Origin: Alphaproteobacteria bacterium
GTDB lineage: Bacteria; Pseudomonadota; Alphaproteobacteria; Micavibrionales; Micavibrionaceae
Assembly (NCBI GenBank): GCA_024275825.1
Contig: JAJRYK010000045.1
Span: forward strand, 16,236-80,235
Direction: 5' to 3'
DNA length: 64,000 nt
Positions 60,466 to 64,000 of the stretch are shown here, piece after piece. The notes below the pieces were generated by a model, which saw only the letters and a list, made by a program, of their open reading frames with translations, ran no database searches and had not been told where the DNA came from. A program made the position numbers and the translations under genes. Position 1 is the stretch's first letter, and every line of letters begins with the position of its first letter.

Positions 60466-60686
60466 TATTCCGAGGCAAGGCCGAGGAATCTAGGCAGTGT
60501 CGACAATCATCATCTTTTCAGCCTGCAAACAGCCTTTTTCTGCGCTTCCGATACTCACGTACAAAATGTACGCTGCGTTCCGGTTCTCGAAAACCGCAGT
60601 TTTCGCCATAAAATATTTTGATTGTCGACACTGCCTAATCCAGTTCCATGTGGGTAAGATCTCTCCGCTAAAGCGTTTGAGATGAC
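60466..60686 (-). repeat. CGTCAT palindromic repeat element (copy F), interrupted
   Basis: Read on the minus strand: CGTCATCTCAAACGC, GAGAGATCTTACCCAC, GGATTA, then the MITE, then TAGATTCCTCGG and TCGGAAT. With the inner element and one TA removed it aligns with copy C (39928-40009). Confidence 0.72.
60493..60635. mobile_element. MITE-like element with 17-bp inverted ends and TA target duplication
   Basis: GGCAGTGTCGACAATCA (60493-60509) and TGATTGTCGACACTGCC (60619-60635) are perfect inverted repeats of 17 bp. TA flanks both ends (60491-60492, 60636-60637). The host repeat, known from copy C, reads TTAGATTCC at the insertion point, so TA was duplicated. TA duplication is typical of IS630/Tc1-mariner movement. 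It encodes nothing; an internal CGTACAAAATGTACG palindrome lies near the centre. Confidence 0.82.
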
Positions 60687-60748
60687 GTAAAAGAGAAAGC
60701 TCAGTGTTCTTAGTGGTTTTAAAAACTTTTCTGCGCTAAAACTATTTT

Positions 60749-61828
60749 ATGACTGATCCCATTTCTCCAGAAGAATTCTCTGACATCCTTGCAGTGCGCT
60801 TTGGCGATATTTTACGCGGTATAACTGATGTCGCGGTTGGTGTGTCGGGCGGGCCGGATAGTGTCGCGCTGCTCAAACTGCTGAGCGACTGGGCTGTGCG
60901 CAATGATGGGCCGCAGATTCACGGTCTGATTGTCGATCACGGCTTGCGCGCGCAATCTGCGCAGGAGGCTGATCAGGTGCTCAAATCTCTATCAGCCTCT
61001 CTCTCGCAGGCTAAGCCTCCGTCACATTCCACCCCCCAGCTTAACGCCCCATCATTTCCTGTTTCAAAAACCTTGCATTATGTAAAATTAAATATACTTA
61101 AATGGGAGGGGAAGAGGCCGGAAACAGGGGTGCAGGAACGTGCGCGGCGGGCGCGTTATGCGCTTATGCAAGATTATTGTGCGGCGCATAATATTGCGCA
61201 TCTTTTCCTCGGTCATCATCAAGATGATCAGGCCGAGACATTTTTGTTCCGTCTGGCGAAGGGGAGCGGTCTGGACGGGCTCTCGGGAATGCGCGCGGTG
61301 CAGGATTATGAAGGGCTTATATTCTTGAGGCCCTTGCTCGATATTCCAAAGATGCGTTTGATTGCGATCTGTGAGGCCTATGATTTAGCCTATATCAAAG
61401 ACCCGTTGAATGAGTCTACCGCCTTCGCGCGGGTGCGGCTGCGGCAATCGATGAATATTTTGGAAGGTGAGGGGCTTAGTGTAAAACGCCTGAGCGTGAC
61501 GGCCGCGCGGCTGGCGCGGGCGCGACTGGCATTGGAGAAAATCGCAGAAGATGCACTCGAAGATACGATTTTAGAAAAAAATACGCAACAAATCGTATTG
61601 AATTATGAGTTGTTAAAAAAACATCCTGAAGAGATTGTGTTGCGCGTGTTGCTTCAGTGTTTCGATGCGTTTCGGCCCGATTCCGATTACGCGCCGCGGA
61701 TGGAAAAACTTGAGGCGCTTGTTGTCGATTTAATGGCACCGAAGGCCTTTCGTAAACGTACGCTTGGGGGCGTGATTATTGCGCGGAATGATGATGAGGG
61801 GCGGCTTGTAATGTCGCGTGAAACCTAG
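60749..61828 (+). CDS. tilS: tRNA(Ile)-lysidine synthetase TilS
   Basis: 359 residues. PP-loop VGVSGGPDSVALL (31-43), HGLIVDHGLR, QERARRARYALM and LFLGHHQDDQAETFLFRLAKGSGLDGLSGM are diagnostic. It converts C34 of the CAU tRNA-Ile2 to lysidine so that it reads AUA and is charged with Ile. The C-terminal domains of the longer E. coli type are reduced. Its likely substrate type is the CAU tRNA found at 19174-19249. Confidence 0.95.
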   Translation: MTDPISPEEFSDILAVRFGDILRGITDVAVGVSGGPDSVALLKLLSDWAVRNDGPQIHGLIVDHGLRAQSAQEADQVLKSLSASLSQAKPPSHSTPQLNAPSFPVSKTLHYVKLNILKWEGKRPETGVQERARRARYALMQDYCAAHNIAHLFLGHHQDDQAETFLFRLAKGSGLDGLSGMRAVQDYEGLIFLRPLLDIPKMRLIAICEAYDLAYIKDPLNESTAFARVRLRQSMNILEGEGLSVKRLSVTAARLARARLALEKIAEDALEDTILEKNTQQIVLNYELLKKHPEEIVLRVLLQCFDAFRPDSDYAPRMEKLEALVVDLMAPKAFRKRTLGGVIIARNDDEGRLVMSRET

Positions 61829-61906
61829 TTTTCCCTTGCTTCCTGAACGGAATGATATAAATATCTTAGAGTAATAATTTTGTACAAATGATAAGGATTT
61901 GTTCGC

Positions 61907-63799
61907 ATGAATAATATGGGACGTAATGTAGTATTTTGGATCGCCATCGGGGTGCTGATGTTGTTTCTGTTTAATATTTTTCAGGGCGCGCAGAATGTCG
62001 GTCAGGGCGGTGATACGATTGCTTATAGCGATTTTATGAGCCAGGCGAGATCCGGCCAGATTTCCAACGTTGTTATTCGTGGCGATCAGGTGAGCGGGAG
62101 CTACGCCAGCACGGGCGAACCGTTTAAAACCATGGTTCCCCCTAATGAAAATGTCGTGGACCGCCTGACCGATACCGGTGTGCAGATTTTTGCAGAAGAT
62201 GAGGAAGAGGGCGGCATAACGCTGGGCGCGCTGTTGCTTAATTTGCTCCCCGTTTTGCTGCTGATCGGGTTTTGGTTTTTCATGATGCGCCAGATGAATG
62301 GCAAGGGCGGCGGCGGCGCGATGGGCTTTGGTAAGAGCCGTGCGAAGCTGCTGACGGAGCGCTCGGACAAGGTGACGTTCGAGGACGTTGCCGGGATTGA
62401 TGAGGCCAGAGAAGAGCTGGAGGAGATCGTTGATTTTCTGAAGGACCCGCATAAGTTTCAACGTTTGGGCGGTAAAATTCCCAAAGGCGCGTTGCTGGTT
62501 GGTGCGCCCGGTACGGGTAAAACGCTGATCGCGCGGGCGGTTGCGGGCGAGGCGGAAGTGCCGTTTTTTACAATCTCCGGCTCGGACTTTGTTGAAATGT
62601 TTGTTGGTGTTGGCGCGAGCCGTGTGCGCGATATGTTTGAGCAGGGCAAGAAAAATGCGCCCTGCATTATCTTTATTGACGAGATCGATGCCGTTGGCCG
62701 TCACCGCGGTGCGGGCCATGGCGGCGGGAATGACGAGCGCGAACAGACTCTGAACCAGTTGCTGGTTGAGATGGATGGGTTTGAGGGCACGGAAGGCGTG
62801 ATTATTCTGGCCGCGACGAACCGGCCGGATGTGCTGGACCCGGCGCTGCTGCGGCCCGGTCGTTTTGACCGCCAGGTTTCTGTGCCGCTGCCTGATGTGA
62901 AGGGGCGCGAGAAAATTCTTGATGTGCATATGAAAAAAGTGCCGCTGGCTAACAATGTGAATACGTCTGTTTTGGCCAAGGGCACGCCCGGTTTTTCCGG
63001 GGCGGAGCTGGCGAATTTGATTAATGAGGCGGCGCTGGCCGCAGCGCGCAAGAATAAGCGCGTGGTCTCGATGGATGATTTTGAGAACGCCAAAGACAAG
63101 GTCATGATGGGCGCGGAGCGGCGCTCTATGGCGATGAGCGAGGACGAAAAAAAGCTGACCGCCTATCATGAGGCCGGGCACGCGATTGTGACCATTCATG
63201 AACCGGAATCTGATCCGATCCACAAGGCGACGATTGTGCCGCGCGGCCGGTCGTTGGGCATGGTGATGCGCCTGCCGGAGGGCGATCGCTATACCACGCC
63301 GCTGGATAAGCTGAAGGCGAATTTGTCGGTTGCCATGGGCGGGCGCGTTGCTGAAGAGATTATCTTTGGTGAAGAAAAGGTCACGACCGGCGCGTCCGGC
63401 GATATTCAGCAAGCCACCAGCATGGCCCGCAAGATGGTGAAGGAATGGGGGATGAGCGAGGCGGTCGGCATGGTTGATTATGCTGATGACCAGGAATCCT
63501 ATCGCCCGACAAATATCTCAACCGAGACATCGAGCCAGATTGAACAAGAGGTGCGTAAGCTGATCGACGAGGGCTATGATAAGGCCAAAAAAGTGCTGAC
63601 GGAAAATATTGATGATCTGCACAAATTGGCCAAGGCGCTCTTGGAATATGAGCTGCTGAGCGGCGATGAGATCAAAGATCTGCTGGCCGGCAAAACCATC
63701 CTGCGTGATGATGATGACGAGCCAAGCGGCGCTGCGCCGAAATCTTCCGTGCCAAGCAGTGTTGGCAAGGTCAGCGATGAAGGGCCGCAGGAGGCTTGA
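61907..63799 (+). CDS. ftsH: ATP-dependent zinc metalloprotease FtsH
   Basis: 630 residues. Two N-terminal membrane helices ([36 protein letters not shown]) flank a small periplasmic domain. AAA+ module: GAPGTGKT (~198-205), FIDEIDAVG, the second region of homology [20 protein letters not shown]. Zinc motif HEAGHA at ~420. An acidic tail ends the protein. Degrades membrane proteins and LpxC or sigma32-type targets. Follows tilS, the usual alphaproteobacterial order. Confidence 0.97.
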   Translation: MNNMGRNVVFWIAIGVLMLFLFNIFQGAQNVGQGGDTIAYSDFMSQARSGQISNVVIRGDQVSGSYASTGEPFKTMVPPNENVVDRLTDTGVQIFAEDEEEGGITLGALLLNLLPVLLLIGFWFFMMRQMNGKGGGGAMGFGKSRAKLLTERSDKVTFEDVAGIDEAREELEEIVDFLKDPHKFQRLGGKIPKGALLVGAPGTGKTLIARAVAGEAEVPFFTISGSDFVEMFVGVGASRVRDMFEQGKKNAPCIIFIDEIDAVGRHRGAGHGGGNDEREQTLNQLLVEMDGFEGTEGVIILAATNRPDVLDPALLRPGRFDRQVSVPLPDVKGREKILDVHMKKVPLANNVNTSVLAKGTPGFSGAELANLINEAALAAARKNKRVVSMDDFENAKDKVMMGAERRSMAMSEDEKKLTAYHEAGHAIVTIHEPESDPIHKATIVPRGRSLGMVMRLPEGDRYTTPLDKLKANLSVAMGGRVAEEIIFGEEKVTTGASGDIQQATSMARKMVKEWGMSEAVGMVDYADDQESYRPTNISTETSSQIEQEVRKLIDEGYDKAKKVLTENIDDLHKLAKALLEYELLSGDEIKDLLAGKTILRDDDDEPSGAAPKSSVPSSVGKVSDEGPQEA

Positions 63800-64000
63800 T
63801 AAAGGTTCACATAGTACTTGGTGTTGAGGTATAAACACTTCTTAATATTGTAATGTAATGTTTTTGGGGCTGTCGTAGATAAGTTATAAATTTGTCCATT
63901 TTTTGAGCGTTTTTAACTGCTCTTTATGCGACCCATAATTAAACCTAAATTCCGTTTCTTTTAAGAACCAATAAAATTGCTTTTCAGGAATGCCGTTGTA
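63800..64000. other. Window end, no gene recognised
   Basis: 200 AT-rich bases after ftsH with no convincing reading frame, terminator or RNA gene. Confidence 0.4.

Larger units (their letters stand above)
60431..60716. repeat. Three-layer nest of palindromic repeats
   Basis: Outer arms CCACGAAGAACACTAAGC (60431-60451) and, complement, CCACTAAGAACACTGAGC (60696-60716) match 19 of 21. Inside lies a CGTCAT element (copy F, about 60466-60686, minus orientation). Inside that lies a 143-bp MITE-like element (60493-60635). The order of insertion is outside to inside. It occupies the 364-base gap between cpoB and tilS. Confidence 0.8.

Noticed and set aside
60497..60685. A 62-residue reading frame across the nested repeat
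   Set aside because: It lies wholly inside the MITE and palindromes and has no protein-like pattern.
61730..63412. Long reverse-strand frame (560 residues) under ftsH
   Set aside because: His/Arg-rich shadow of the FtsH frame with no recognisable domain.

Overview
The window reads as a piece of an alphaproteobacterial chromosome (inference). Support comes from the gene families and order: pal-cpoB-tilS-ftsH, an lpoA/rsmI-yraN-dolP block, an Rrf2/IscR-type regulator that keeps only one of the three usual cluster cysteines, an RHH_4-type ribbon-helix-helix protein and an ECF sigma operon with a periplasmic metal-sensor-like protein. The core DNA is moderately GC-rich and densely coding. Intergenic gaps repeatedly hold palindromic repeat elements. 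No species can be named from sequence alone; a Micavibrio-like lineage is one guess.

Layout. 1-2.4 kb: the end of a usher-like surface protein, a DUF4402 pilin-like protein, and a small ribbon-helix-helix/response-regulator pair. 2.6-8 kb: typA, a DEAD-box helicase with a basic repeat tail, and an LplT-like MFS transporter. 8.0-19.4 kb: an AT-rich integrative element of about 11.4 kb. 19.4-33.9 kb: mnmA, a LOG-like protein, an Rrf2/cysteine desulfurase/ferredoxin operon, bcp, a giant AsmA-like protein, tyrS, anmK and tsaC. 33.9-39.9 kb: nucleotide-sugar genes (UDP-glucuronate epimerase, gmd, fcl, manC), a frameshifted sterol-desaturase-family gene and ctlX. 40-45.4 kb: M3 peptidase, mnmC-like oxidase and a WecA-AMIN fusion. 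45.5-54.2 kb: EF-hand/ECF sigma/metal-sensor operon, trhO, peroxiredoxin, MscS, TetR, a copper-type outer-membrane pair and a RimK-like ligase. 54.3-64 kb: envelope genes (lpoA, dolP, pal, cpoB) with rsmI, yraN, sirB1, tilS and ftsH.

The integrative element is the most unusual region. It sits in the anticodon loop of a CAU-anticodon tRNA gene and has split it. The host 3' half lies at 7956-8001 and the host 5' half at 19375-19415. The element carries its own complete tRNA of the same type at 19174-19249. Base pair 28-42 is C-G across the two host halves and T-A in the element copy, so the halves match each other. Three copies of TGTTACCCCA near the ends look like integrase arm sites. The element encodes a tyrosine integrase, small DNA-binding regulators, a prim-pol and a D5-like primase-helicase. 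Its cargo is an HD-hydrolase/RelA-like synthetase pair whose synthetase has glycine-zipper membrane segments, a GIY-YIG protein that seems to start on AUU behind a tRNA-sized structured RNA, and a translationally coupled HARE-HTH/HEAT-repeat pair that looks like an undescribed two-gene defence module.

A second theme is nested repeats. At 60431-60716 a 143-bp MITE-like element with 17-bp inverted ends and a TA duplication sits inside a CGTCAT...ATGACG palindromic repeat, which itself sits inside a third palindrome. A similar two-layer nest lies at 39882-40058.

A third theme is tRNA anticodon-region modification: mnmA, an mnmC-type oxidase, trhO, tilS and tsaC all occur here, alongside the CAU tRNA. 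All functions are read from motifs; no database search was run.
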